Shown piece by piece: positions 50,220 to 61,904 of a DNA stretch of 64,000 nt. Both the position numbers and the translations under genes were made by a program. Origin of the DNA: Piper betle (Eukaryota; Streptophyta; Magnoliopsida; Piperales; Piperaceae); contig JAURVB010013145.1 of NCBI GenBank assembly GCA_033002965.1, positions 168,778 through 232,777 of the forward strand, given 5' to 3'. Positions within the stretch are counted from its first letter, which is position 1. Each line of letters begins with the position of its first letter. The notes beneath the pieces are model-generated. The model searched no databases. It saw nothing but the letters and a program-made list of their open reading frames with translations, and had not been told where the DNA came from.

Positions 50220-53200
50220 GGCTGTGCTGCAGTTTGATCCCAGTCGTTGGATCGCCATCCAATGGCTGGAAAATAACCCCCACAACACACCAACTCCCCC
50301 ACCCCCCACCCCCCCCCCCACCCACCCACCTCCTCGCGTCCGGCCAGCCCTCGTCCAGGCCCCCGTTGCACGCCGAGTCTGGCCGGCCCTCATCCCGTCC
50401 CCCCCTCCGCCATGTCCCGGCCGGCCCTCGTCACACCCCCGCCCCCCCGTGCCCAAGCCTTGCTCTACTCCGGCCAAGCTGCGCACGACACAGGCGAGTC
50501 ATTCTTCCCACGACACAGCGACCAGCAACGGCGGGATGAAGGTGGGAGGCGTCAGCGAGGGGTCCAGTGAGGAGGCAGTCGCGGAGCACAGCGCCGGCGG
50601 TTGCTGCGATGACGACGAAGTAGAGAGCTGTTTCGCTTCCTCTGTTTCTCCTGGGATGCCACGCAGCACGGCCGGGTCAGGGGCGGCTTGGGAGTCCGGT
50701 GAAGAGGCGGTGGGCGGCGAGTCCACCGTTGCCATTGCCTCGATCAAAGCTGCAACTTTTTCGACGCCGCCGACCACAGGTCTGTTTCCAGCTTCCTCTG
50801 TTCTCTCTGTTTCTCCCGGGATGCTGCGCAGCACGGCTGGCAGGAGGCGTCGACTTGGGATTCCGGTGTGGAGGCCGTCGCAGCACGATCGGAGGTAGTC
50901 TAGTTTATGGCGGTGGCGAGGTCACCGGTGGTCGGGATGGCACGGCTAAAACAGAGGAGGGGGACGATCGTCTATAGTGGAGAAGGTTGGGGGTGGTGGC
51001 AATTTCGTAAAAAATTTGACTCGCTCCCGACTCGAGTCAATATTATAAAATAAATTTAAAAATATATATATATAAAATAATTTTGTAATAAAACTTGACT
51101 CACTAGTTGGCAGCAGGTTGCCAGCTGCGAGGTCGCCGGTGGTCGGGTGGTGCCACAAAACATGGGTGGGAAACATAGTCGCCGGCAAAACAGGGGATAG
51201 GAAACCAGCAGGGGTAGTTTCGTAATAAAAGCAAGAATCGGTCTTGACTCGAATCAATGAGTCGAGTTAATATTATAAAATGGATCTCAAAATATATAAA
51301 AAATACAATAAAATAACATAAAATAAAATAATCTAGTTCTAATGGATTATTTTATTTTATGGTATTTTACTCTATTTTTTCATATTTTTTAAGATGTATT
51401 TCGTAATATTGACTCGAATAAGGAAGGATATGTACAGAGGTAGTTTCATAATAAATACTTGACTCGCTCCCGACTTGATTCAATATTACGAAATAGATCC
51501 CAAAAAATATAAAGAAAATATAGTCATATACGATAAAATAAAATAATTGAGTTCTAATCGATTATTTTATTTTATGGTATTTTACTCAATTTTTTCATAT
51601 TTTTTGACATGTATTTCGTAATATTGACTCGAGTCGAGATGGAAATAAAAACTTGACTCGCTCCTGACTCAAATTTAAATATATTTTTAATTTTATTTCG
51701 TAATATTAACTCGAGTCAGGTGCGAATCAAGTTTTTATTACGAAAATTATTTTATATATTTTTGAAAATTTACTTAATATTATTAACTTGAGAAAACAAG
51801 GTTGGTGAAGAAAAATGAAATTATGGCAATTTTGTAATAAAAACATGACTCGCTCCTGACTTGAATCAATATTATAAAATACATCCCAAAAATACAGTAA
51901 AATACCATAAAATAAATTATTCGAGTTCTAATGGTTTATTTTATTTTATAGTATTTTACTTTATTTTTGTCAAATTTTTTAATATGTATTTTATAATATT
52001 GACTCGAGTCGAGAGCGAGTCAAGTTTTTATTACGAAATTACTTTATTTTTTAATTTATTTTATAATATTGACTCGAGTTGAGAGCGAGTCAAGTTTTTA
52101 TTATGAAATTATTTTATTTTATTTTTAAAATTTATTTCTTAATATTGACACGATTCGAGAGCGAGTCAAATTTTTATTACGAAATTATTTTATTTTATTT
52201 TTTAAAATTTATTTTGTAATATTAACTCAAGTGGAGAGCGAGTCAGGGGAAAATGACTCGATTGCAATTTCGTAATAAAAACTTTACTCGCTCCCGATTC
52301 AAGTCAATATTACGAAATAAATCCCAAAAAATATAAAAAATACAGTAAAATAATATAACATAAAATAATCTAGTTCTAATGGATTATTTTATTTTATGGT
52401 ATTTTACTCTATTTTTTCATATTTTTTGAGATTTATTTCATAATATTGACACGAGTCGGGCTCGAGTCAAGTTTTTATTTTAAAACTACCCCTCTCGAAA
52501 AATATGAAAAAATAGGGTAAAATACCATAAAATAAAATAATTCATTAGAATTCGATTATTTTATTTTATTTTTGAATTTTTAAATATTTTTTGGGATTTA
52601 TTTCGTAATATTGACTCGAATCGGGAGCGAGTCAAATTTTTATTACCAAACTACCCCTGCACATTTCCTCCTCCCTCCCCTGTTTTGCCGGCGACTCTGT
52701 TTTTCCATCCCTGTGCCCCGGCAACCTCGCCGCCGGCCGCCCCTACCAAGCAGCGACGCCACCAGCCAATGCCGTCGCCGCCTTGCCACCGCCACCTTTC
52801 ATTCCCCCTCTCCTTTCCTTCCCGACCACCCACTGCCGCCCACCTACGACGCGTTCCCGCCGGCCACCAACCACGGCGTCGACCTCCGGTGACCACCTTC
52901 CCGACTCTTCCCCGGGTGACCCAAGGTGGTGCGCCAAAACCAGAGGGGTCGATTCTGCGCGGCAAAATAGGGGGGCGAGGGAGCTGGTCGGGCCGCGGCG
53001 ATTGGGGGGGAGGGGCGAGTGGCGCGGCGTGCAACTAGGGGGCGCGGGGGCCGGCTGGGACGTGCTAGAGGCTGAGACGGGGCCGGCCGGATGCGGCGCA
53101 CAGGGGGTGGCCAAGACAACGGGAGGGGAAGGGAAGGTGGGAGGGGGGTGTGGATGAGGGAAACTAGCCGTTGGATATAATCCAACGGCTGGATCATCGC

Positions 53201-53242
53201 AGCACACCCAAGATGGCTGTGCTTTGTAGCACAGCCACTTCC

Positions 53243-53245
<3 letters not shown>
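50220..53245. mobile_element. Complex fold-back element with GC-rich arms and AT-rich palindromic core
   Basis: The left end GGCTGTGCTGC (50220) leads into a GTTGGAT...ATCCAA palindrome. The right end, read inverted from about 53245, has GGCTGTGCT, GGGTGTGCTGC and the matching CCGTTGGAT...ATCCAACGG palindrome. Both ends abut (AT)n runs. Arms of several hundred bp are GC-rich (poly-C at about 50293-50330). An inner pair is also inverted: GTCGCCGGCAAAACAGGGG at about 51178-51196 against CCCCTGTTTTGCCGGCGAC at about 52678-52696. The core is AT-rich palindromes. Open frames in the arms are proline/arginine-rich low complexity with no recognised protein. A Mutator-like or novel fold-back transposon fits; no transposase is visible and no clean target duplication can be read within the AT runs. 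Confidence 0.5.
51213..52660. repeat. Array of large palindromes built on GACTCGAGTC
   Basis: Four near-full palindromes of about 200-230 bp lie at about 51213-51420, 51439-51642, 51825-52040 and 52264-52493. A short one lies at 51643-51746 and a one-armed copy at about 52494-52660. Each reads: TTTCGTAATAAAAACTTGAC, CTCGCTCC, GACTCGAGTCAATATTACG, an A-rich arm, the centre GTTCTAATGGATTA, then the same elements inverted. Between the third and fourth, three half-arms (about 52041-52110, 52111-52186 and 52187-52244) follow in tandem. A fragment of the same unit lies at about 50995-51110. Confidence 0.85.

Positions 53246-53281
<36 letters not shown>
53246..53281. repeat. (TA)n microsatellite
   Basis: An uninterrupted TA run of about 36 bp sits at the right edge of the fold-back element. 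A shorter (AT)n borders its left edge. Confidence 0.9.
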
Positions 53282-53284
<3 letters not shown>

Positions 53285-54180
53285 ATGAAAAACATCAGCA
53301 TCGAGTGTCACTGGCGCGAAAAATAATTAATACAAACTAACAGTTGGAAGTTGATTTCCACAAGGTGGGAAAACTAACATATATCTCCATGAGAACACTC
53401 AAAGGGTGTATCTTAAGGAGCCATCAAGTTGCAGAGTAGATATTATCCTGAACTGAACTAGTGTTGTACCACTCTCTACAAATGCCTCTCTTAATAATAT
53501 GATATAATTGGTCCCACTCTCAGAGAAAAACACATATCCTAAGCTATATCCAAACTTTCATATAAAACCTGGCCCATAGCACAAACACTGAGTACTATCA
53601 GGTAATTGCCTTTAGTACTAACTTATACCACAAGTCTAGACATACACTATATAAAACAATACTCGTCTACTCCACACTTCTACAGGTGTGAGGAAGCTTA
53701 ACTTTTGACTTATCTAGAGTCCGCTGCAACTTGTATTTGCGCTCGCTCATGGTATATACAAGGTAAGGTCCACTAACTCCCAGCTCACTAAAAATCCAAT
53801 GAAAATTACATATAGGGCAAAGAGGAAAGTCATATAAGTAGGCCTGAGGGTAGCATAAGGTGGAGTTAAGTTTGAAAATAATACGAGGGATCTCATCCTC
53901 GAAGGTTATTAGTCACAGAAGTAAAATCGTCTAGATGGTCGTGTTAAGTGTGTTCCGATAAAATAGCCACTTAATACTTCTACCGATCTGGAAATTAAAC
54001 TCCAATAGATTAGAACGATAAAGATGAGAAGAGTCTTAATGGACTTGAGGTCCAAACTTTAAGCATATCGGCACATCGACGGTGAGTTTGGACTCTGAAA
54101 CCTACATCGCTGCTAAGCAAAAGACTGACAACTCAATATGATGCATAATTGAGTGTATGCTCACATCAACAATAATATCA
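53282..54180. other. Noncoding DNA, probably old LTR
   Basis: No open frame of note was found. The style resembles Gypsy LTR interior, but no terminal structure can be defined. Confidence 0.3.
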
Positions 54181-54920
54181 CAACAAAGGGAAATGCAAAA
54201 CAAATCAGCCAATAAACACTTCACACTTAAAAATGTGACATGAGCAAGCAATAAACAATAATAAACAAATTAAACAAGCAAATAAATAAAAGAATCATAA
54301 ATAAAAATAATAGGTGCTTGAGTAAAGATCAAGAAAATTAATAAATAATAAATAAAAAATTAAACACTTATGAAAATAAATAAATAAATAATGGATATTA
54401 AATAAATAGATAAACAATAAATTAATAAATAAACTCATGAATATATAAACGAATAATAAATATGTAAAAATAAATAAAAAACTATTTATGAATAAAAATA
54501 ATAATATAAATAATACTAAATAATTATGCTATTAAGCACGAGTAAATATAATCACATACACGAGAAAGTAATAAATAAAAAATAAATAACTGAAGAAATA
54601 AATAAATAATAACAATTAATCATGAATAATAATGATATCATCATCAAATATATGATTATGTAATCAAACACAAATAAATAATAACATACGTGCGAGCAAA
54701 TTAACAATAAATGAATAAATATATAAATAACAAATATGAATAAAAATAACAGTAATTAGTAAATACAACATCAATAATAATAAATAATCATATAAGCATT
54801 CATCACACATGACCAATATATAAATAACAAGAAATAAACAATAATGAATTAATAAATAAATAAATAATAAAAACACTTGCAACATCAAAGTATGACAAAT
54901 AATGTGATTGTGCATCTAAA
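54181..54920. repeat. Low-complexity AAATAAATAA-rich region
   Basis: About 740 bp consists mostly of imperfect (AAAT)n and (AATAAATA) runs with scattered CATACAC/CATGA strings. Open frames on the minus strand (Tyr/Leu/Ile-rich) are composition artefacts. Confidence 0.8.
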
Positions 54921-56454
54921 CAAATGTAGAGAGATTCGAATTACTTGAAACAGTTGAAAAACAAACTAAAACGGCTAAAAATGGGGGCTGAGTCAACTAG
55001 GCCGAGTTGGACCGAGTCGGGCTAAGTCAACCCGGTCCGGGTCAAGCTACTAGATGGGCAAGGTTGGACTCAGTGGACATGGACATAGACACGGGTTGGC
55101 AAACACGGGAGCGGGCATCAAACATGCATGTGGCACGAACAAAGGCAAACGGACACGACGGCTCCCATCGGCCCATTGCTTGGTAATTATTGTGATGAAG
55201 GGAGTCGATATGGGTGATCGCCCCTACCGAAGGTGGCTTGCCGAGGTCAAAAAAAGCCTTGAAAGTGGCAGTGATGACAGGCACATGGACGGGCAATTGG
55301 TAGAATGAATGGTCAGCAAGGAGATAGGAAACTAGTGATGAGATGAGTAGGTTATTAACTAGATGGTCATATTTGGGGGTAGTCAGCGAGATTACGAGAC
55401 TACAAGCATTGTGGCATAGGTATGAGCTAGAATAGAGTTTGACATCTAGTTGTCAGATAACCGCATGAGTAGCCAACCCAAAATTCATGCGACAAATTGG
55501 CGAGACCAGCTTTAGGTCAGCACCTAGCTTTGTGCCGTGGGCGTGTGGTTCGATAGTAGTTTTATGGTGTGTCCCCTTACATAACTAGGCCAGCTTACCT
55601 ATGACTTTTATAGCCTTGTTTGTGTGCCTATCACAATAGTAGTAGAGAAGTAAGTCACGATATAAAACTACAAATTGGTACAGAATGACCGATTACAAAT
55701 CACATATAAAGGGATGAGACACACATCAAACCTTGTTATGAGCTTTTGTTGGCCTGAGATGCGATAATGGTTCTTAGGGACATGTGTTCCCATCCACTAG
55801 GATGTGCATAAATAGTACTCATGTGGTTGGCTACTGAACATCAGAAATAAGGGTTTTCATGGGAGTGATCACTAACCTAGGTGAAGCTCAGATTTGAGCA
55901 TGGGCATGAATGACGTTACTCAAGGAAATCAAAAAACTTCGGATGGTCATTCGTGTATGGGATTTGGAAGCTCTCATATCGATCAACAAAAGTGACAGCT
56001 GAACAATTGTGAGCAATAAAATATGTTTGTTGGTTGAATTCAGTTGAATGCACCAAAAGTTAAATCCTGCATTTTCATATCAATGGTGGAGATTGACCAC
56101 CTTTAGCTATAATAGGAACTTATGAAGAAGCTTTGGAAGAGAATGAGGTTGATGAAGCATTAAGGCTATTTGATTGATATGTGCTACAAGATCAAAGAAG
56201 AGAATCAAAGTGCATTAAGAGCTTAAAGATCAGCTATTGTTTTGAGAAGCCACTTTGAGGATTTGTGTCTAACAAAAAAACCAAAAGGTGTGATTTCATG
56301 TGAGGAAAATCATGTAAACTCCAATGGTACTTGGAGTGTAAGAGAGATTTCACTGTAAGGTGTGGATTGTGTAGGAAGATCTAACTTTGGTTGGCATTGC
56401 TCCAAGGTGTTGGAGTGTTGCTCCAAGGAGTTGGAGTGTTGCTCCTAGTTGTAG
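54921..56454. other. Noncoding DNA, probably LTR-derived
   Basis: A GC-richer block at 54980-55260 carries GAGTCAACT/CCGAGTCGG motifs. 56100-56454 resembles a retrotransposon LTR and contains repeated TTGCTCCAAGG(T/A)GTTGGAGTG. No gene is supported. Confidence 0.3.
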
Positions 56455-56812
56455 GAGTGAAGCTAGTTGCCTTAGGCTTAGTGGAAAAAGCTTGTAAGAA
56501 ACTAGTGTATTAATTGCTTTGGATTAGTGGAAAGAGCTTATAGAATAACAAGTGGTTTCTTGCAGGTGTTTAAGTGTTTATCATAGTAAAGCTAGAAGAC
56601 CTACCCAATCAAAGGACTTGGTAGGTGTAAGAGTGAAGCTAGTTGTCTTAGACTTGGTGGAAAGAGCTTGTAAGAAACTAGTGTGTTTATTGCTTTGGCT
56701 TAGTGGAAAGATCTTATAGAATAACAAGTGGTTTCTTGTAAGTATATAAGTGTTTGTCATAATAAAGCTAGAAGACCTACCCAATTGGAAGACTTGGTAG
56801 GATATAAGAGAA
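56455..56812. repeat. Two-copy tandem repeat, 176-bp period
   Basis: The unit starts GAGTGAAGCTAGTTG at 56455 and again at 56631. Both copies contain AACAAGTGGTTTCTTG and AAAGCTAGAAGACCTACCCA, with scattered differences. The copy boundary is exact. Confidence 0.9.
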
Positions 56813-56978
56813 GAGTAGGAGTTCTAAATCTCTTTAAAAACTCCTTGTGTCTCTATTATTTGATTTCATTTCTACCCACTTTTTATTTTGCATTGCTCAT
56901 TATGTTTTGATATTTACCAAACTCATAAGCATCTAAGGTGTTCTTGTTGCACACATATCCTTTGTATTTGACAAAATC

Positions 56979-57439
56979 TGTGAGATTCCTCAACTTAATC
57001 CCACATCTAATACCTACTGGGAGAAGATTCTATTTATAAGTGAGAATAGACTATAGATCTTTAACTTGGGTTAACTATTTTAAAGAAATGACTTGGGCCT
57101 ATTACGTTGCACTTTGGAGCTGGGTCGTTACAAGTGGTACCAGAGCCTCGTTCTGTGTTAGATGGTGGGCTGGACTACAGACGTTGGCTAGGCTGCCAGT
57201 CACAGGCCAAAGAAGATGGTGGGCTGGGGTTAGCAACGGTCCAAATGTAGGAATTTCGGGGACGAAATTTCCTAAGGTGGGTGGATTGTGAGATCCCTCA
57301 ACTTAATCCCACATCTAATACCTACCGGGAGAATATCCTGTTTATAAGTGAAAATAGATTATAGATCTTTAACTTGGGTTAACTATTTTAAAGAAATGAC
57401 TTAAGCCCATTATGTTGCACTTTGGGCCGGGTCGTTATA
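56979..57439 (+). mobile_element. TRIM (terminal-repeat retrotransposon in miniature)
   Basis: Two 153-154 bp direct repeats (56979-57132 and 57287-57439) start TGTGAGAT and end GGGTCGTTACA (second copy TTATA). Directly after the first is TGGTACCAGAGC (57135-57146), a primer site for initiator methionine tRNA. Directly before the second is GGGGACGAAATTTCCTAAGG, the wording of a Gypsy polypurine region. The 154-bp interior has no coding capacity. Total length is 461 bp. Flanks AAATC and AGTTC match only 3 of 5. Confidence 0.85.
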
Positions 57440-57881
57440 AGTTCACTTTAGGGGTTTGTGTGAGATATTTTCTTCAAACTCATTCACTTGTATAATTTGA
57501 TCAAATCGCCAATACTTGTAAAAGTTTTTGAATTGAGTTCACTTTTTTCAATTGTTTCTTATTATATGTTTGGTTAAATTTCGCAATAAATAACTTGAAT
57601 AGTTACTATTTTTTGTAGTTCTAGGATATATGGGCATACTAATTTGGGTATTTGTGTTGTTTTGATTAGTCACCACTTGCGCTAGAACCCTACAAAAAAT
57701 AACTCGGGGGTGCCCTTGAAGATCATTAATCATGGATGGTAAATCATGTTTAGATGGCCATAACTAAATGAGTCTTCCAATAAAATCCACCACTCAGCCA
57801 TCATCTGTTCAAACAAAATCTAACAGAGTGGAGCTTAAGCTTAAAGAAACCATATTGAGTGGGTAAAACCTACCATCTGAT
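57440..57881. other. Older LTR/coding remnant left of the Copia insertion
   Basis: 57440-57690 reads like an LTR U5 region (CACTTGCGCTAGAACCCTACA near 57665-57690). From the ATG at 57768 a frame runs to the insertion point with one in-frame stop at 57864-57866. The frame resumes on the far side of the Copia element at 63080. The protein is not recognised. Confidence 0.4.
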
Positions 57882-58492
57882 TATTGGTATTTTCAGTCTC
57901 CATATCCCAAGTCAGAAAAAACACAAGGCATTGTGGTTTGGTGTTGCACTGGTAAATGGATTTTTTACTCAATTTTGGCCCATTTATGCGTATAACCTGT
58001 TTGACATTTTTGTGACTAGTTATGTCTAACTTTATTGTTTTTGTGAAGTGAGAACATATTGTATGTTTGGAAACCTAAATTGGTGTAGAGATCAAAAGGG
58101 AGAAAGAGGTGAAGGGCTGATTTGGTGTTGAGTGGAAGTGCAGAGTCCAAATTTTAGTTTGGTTTATTGACTGATTATTTTGTCATCATCATTCACCGAC
58201 TATAGAGGTTTCCTTTCACTTGTATTAATCATTTAATTTATTAATGATTGGTTTAATATGTATTTGGGAGTTTGTTCCCTAAGGATTCTATAATTGTAGT
58301 TGATGAACAATCATAGTGAATTTAGGTCAGTTGCCATCATAGTTTTTCCCACTAATTTGGGGGGTTTTCAACGTAAAATTTAGTGTCTCATTTATTTGCT
58401 AGTTTTGTGTTTTTAATGATTAGATTGGTTTTCTTGTTCTTCTATCTTTGTTGTCACTGATTCCAAGATTTTATTTGTGGTAAATCCTGACA
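57882..58492 (+). repeat. 5' LTR of the Copia element
   Basis: It begins TATTGGTATTTTC and ends AATCCTGACA, matching the 3' LTR throughout. The terminal G of the usual TG is mutated to A. Confidence 0.9.
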
Positions 58493-58572
58493 AGTGGTAC
58501 AGAAGCCCGGTTGATTGGTTGTGGTCGGTTTCATATTGTGGTTATTTTTTGTTTGTCTGGTATTTGAAAAAA

Positions 58573-59320
58573 TGTCAAAGAACACAATTTTAAATTTCCA
58601 ATTTTAATTGCAAAGGCTTTGCTATGTGGAAAGTGAAGATCTGTGTCATACTAGAAAAGGATGAATGTGCAATTGCCTTGAAGGGGAAACAATCTAAGCC
58701 AAAAGCGATGACATGTTCAACGTGTAGAGAATGATGAGATTGATCAAGCTGATATTTTCCTTCCTTTGGAAAATAAGATTCTCTCTAACGTGAAAACAAC
58801 ATATACTATTGCCAAAGAATTATAGGATAGTTTTAATAGAGTATATGAGGATACGTTTTTAATTAATAAGATTTATCTAAGGTGACAATTATACAATCTG
58901 AAGATGAAGGACAGTGCCAATTCATGATCACCTTAATGATTTTAAGTCCTTGTTAACGAAGTTGTTGGGTGTCGACATGAACATATATGAAAAAGAACAA
59001 ACTATTTTGCTTATTTATTCAATGTCAGACTCATGAAATAATTTAATCATTAGTTTGAGTCATGTTACAGAGTTGACAATGGACTTAGTGGTGGCATTAC
59101 TTTTATCGGAGGAGTTGATGAGAAAATCCTAAGAGTCATTAAATTTAACATCAAGTTCTCAGGAATTGGTGATGGAAGAAAGAAAAGGTAGATTACAAAG
59201 TAAGAGTATAACCAGCAAAGATAAGAGTAGAGGTAGATCCAAGTCAAGAAAGGACTTGAGGTGTTACTATTGTGATAGCCGAGTAACATAAGGAAGGATT
59301 GTTGGAAAGTCAAGAAGGAT
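58573..59320 (+). pseudogene. Copia gag remnant
   Basis: From an ATG at 58573 the N-terminal Gag block can be followed (FAMWKVKICVILEKDE), then a zinc knuckle start CYYCD near 59262-59276 that loses frame before its His/Cys pair. Stops occur throughout. Confidence 0.7.
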
Positions 59321-59799
59321 AAAAACAACAATGATAGATATGGTCATAATGCAAATGTGGCACAAGATGAGTTGATGATTGTTGGAAGGATTATTTGACA
59401 ACGGAATATAATTCCAGTTGGGTAATCGATTTGGGGGCATTGTTTTACGCAACTCCAAGCCGAGATCTCTTCACAACCTATTAGGCTATAGACTTAGATG
59501 CGATGAAGATGGAAAATAGTAAAGCTTAAAAATTGTGGGGCAAGGTGATGTGTATGTGGAAACAAATACAAGTTACAAGTTAATGCTTAAAAATGTCAGA
59601 CATATCCCAAACTTAAGAGTGGGTTTGTTGTCTACAGGAGTGTTTGATGATAGTGGATTTACTTTACATTTTTCATAGTGTTTGGAAGCTTGTGAAAGGT
59701 TCATTGGTAATTACCAAGGGAAGAAGTGTTGCTCTTTATATACCAGTGAGCTGAAGCTAGTCCAAGGGGAGTCAAATGCCTTCTCGTATAATGCTATGG

Positions 59800-60648
59800 T
59801 TAACTTGTGGCACTGTTGATTGAGGTACATGAGCGAGGAGGGATCAAAAGTATTGAAGAAGAAGAACTGACTTTCCAATATCAATGACACTTCAATCAAT
59901 CCTTGTAACCATTGTCTGTGGGAAAATAACATCAAACTTTATTTGCAAGCACAATTACATAGAAATATAGAGTTCTTGAGTTAGTGCATACAAATGTATG
60001 CGGACCTATGGAGTTAAAATTATTTAGTGGTTTTTTTATTTTGTCACCTTCATTGATGGTGCTTCTAGGAAGTTGTGAGTTTATACAATGAAAAAGAAGA
60101 GTGATGTCTTTGGTATTTTTATGATTTTTCATGTTGTGGTTGAGAGAGAAATCAGAAAGCCTTTGAAATATCTTAGAAGTGATAATGGTGGGGAGTATTA
60201 TTCTAATGAGTTTGGGGAGTATTATAGTAAATATAGAATTAGACATGAAAAGACTATTCCTTACACTCAACAACACAATAGAGTGGCTGAGAGGATGAAT
60301 AAGTTACTCAATGAGAGGGTTAGAAGTAAGTTGTCTTCGGCGAAGTTGTCTAAGAGCTTTTGGGCTAAAGCCTTAAGTATATCTTGCCACTTGGTGAATA
60401 GATCTCTCTCATATGGTTTGGATGGTGATGTATCACAATATGTTCGAAGTGGTAAAAAGGTAAACTACTCTCCTTTGAAAGTGTTTGGGTACACAAATTT
60501 TGTGCAAGTGCTAAGGAAGCGAAGGGTAAAGTTTGATTCGAGAGCGATTGAGTGCATATTCTTGGTCTATGGTGATGCCAAATTTGGTTATAGACTATGG
60601 GATCCAAAGAATAGAAAACTCATTTGGAGTAGGGATGTAGTGTTTTGA
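59800..60648 (+). pseudogene. Copia integrase remnant
   Basis: A pre-integrase His/Cys region lies near 59805-59900. 60088-60648 is open for 186 codons and contains the catalytic-core wording YLRSDNGGEYYSNEF, IPYTQQHNRVAERMN, and the C-terminal VFGYTNF and RAIECIFLVYG blocks. The first catalytic Asp region upstream is out of frame. Confidence 0.85.
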
Positions 60649-60969
60649 GAGGATCAAACCTTTGGGAACTCTGAAAAGGAAAAAGAAGCTCCTCAAGAAT
60701 GTGCTCATTTAAGCTTTGAATAAAGAAATGAACCACTTACCTCAGTTAGAGAAGAACAAGAGGTTAGAGTTGATCCATCACTTCCTTCATCTAGTGATGA
60801 TGAGAAAAATGTGGATGAATTTTTTTGATGGTTTTGCCAATGATGAACAATACGAAGAAGATCTACATCAAGAGGAGTCAAGAAACTTGAGAAAGTTAGC
60901 TCAATTGCAAGTGCCATCAATAAGGCATCTACCATCGGAGTACCAGAAACTTTCAGTGATGCTATAACT

Positions 60970-61730
60970 CATATGGACAAGAATCAATGGTTGAAGGCCA
61001 TGCATAAAAAAATAAATTCCCTGTATGAGAATTGTACATATGAGTTGGTGGCTCTTTCGAAGGAGAGGAAAGTATTGAAGACAACCAAGGTACAAGGGAA
61101 GGCTGGTTGTAAAGGGTTTGGTCAAAAGAAAGATATTGACTTTGATAAAAAATTTTCTCTTGTTCTTAAAATATTTTCCATTAGAATTGTTTTGAGTTTG
61201 ACAACTAGTTTGAATTTAAAAATTGAACAACTAGATGTAAAGACAGCCTGTTTGCATGGTGATCTTTATAAGACAATCTACTTCAAGCAATCTGAGGATT
61301 TGAAGTCAAGGGAAAGAAGAAGCTTGTGTGCAAGCTAAAGAAGAGCTTGTATAACAAGCTCTAAGATAATGATATAAGAAATTTATTATTTCATGGAGAG
61401 TTAGGGGTACAAGAAGTCTGTCTCGAACCTTTGAATCTTCATCAAAAGCTATGATGAGAATGACTATATAATTTTATTACTTTATGTTAAAGATATGTTA
61501 ATTGTTGGACAAGACAATTCTAGAATTGCAAGTTTGAAGAAGAAATTAGCTAAGTCTTTTGCAATAAATAATTAAGGATGGGCAAAACAGATTTTGGGCA
61601 TATCTATTTCTTGTGACAGGGAAGGTAGGAAGCTTTGGGTGTCACAAGCAAAGTACATTGAGAAGGTATTTAAGCAATTCAACATGAAAGATGTGAAGCT
61701 AGTGAGTATTCTATTTGGGGGTCATTTCAA
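60970..61730 (+). pseudogene. Copia reverse transcriptase remnant
   Basis: The open part 60973-61338 has WLKAMHKKINSL and EQLDVKTACLHGDL. Past a frameshift, the region near 61480-61500 has LLYVKDMLIVGQD in place of the usual YVDDM box: the second box residue is Lys, so the catalytic Asp pair is broken. Further broken pieces follow to about 61730. Confidence 0.85.
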
Positions 61731-61904
61731 CTAACAAGAATGACTTGAGTGAGAAGGGGAAGGAAGAAATGGGAAAAGGTTTTTTATGTTTCAGTGTTCA
61801 ATAGTTTGATATATGATATGATGTGTACTTGATCAGACATAACATATGCAATTGGTGTAGTGAGTATGCATCTTTCAAATCTTGGTAAGGAGTATTGATG
61901 AACT

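Noticed and set aside
50183..50977. Several overlapping Pro/Arg/Gly-rich open frames on both strands
   Set aside because: Low-complexity products of a C-rich segment; no domain, no splice context and no preferred frame.
53200..53250. Helitron 3' end (hairpin GGCTGTGCTTTGTAGCACAGCC followed by CT)
   Set aside because: The terminus reads CTAT rather than CTRR, there is no TC start on the other side, and the two ends share inverted palindromes instead.
52651..53311. Four to five overlapping open frames on both strands
   Set aside because: They arise from the GC-rich right arm of the fold-back element and a TA repeat, with no coding bias to any one frame.
49732..55650. A large Gypsy LTR starting TGTAACACC after AGTAG
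   Set aside because: No CA end followed by AGTAG could be found to close it. Kept only as a possible start.
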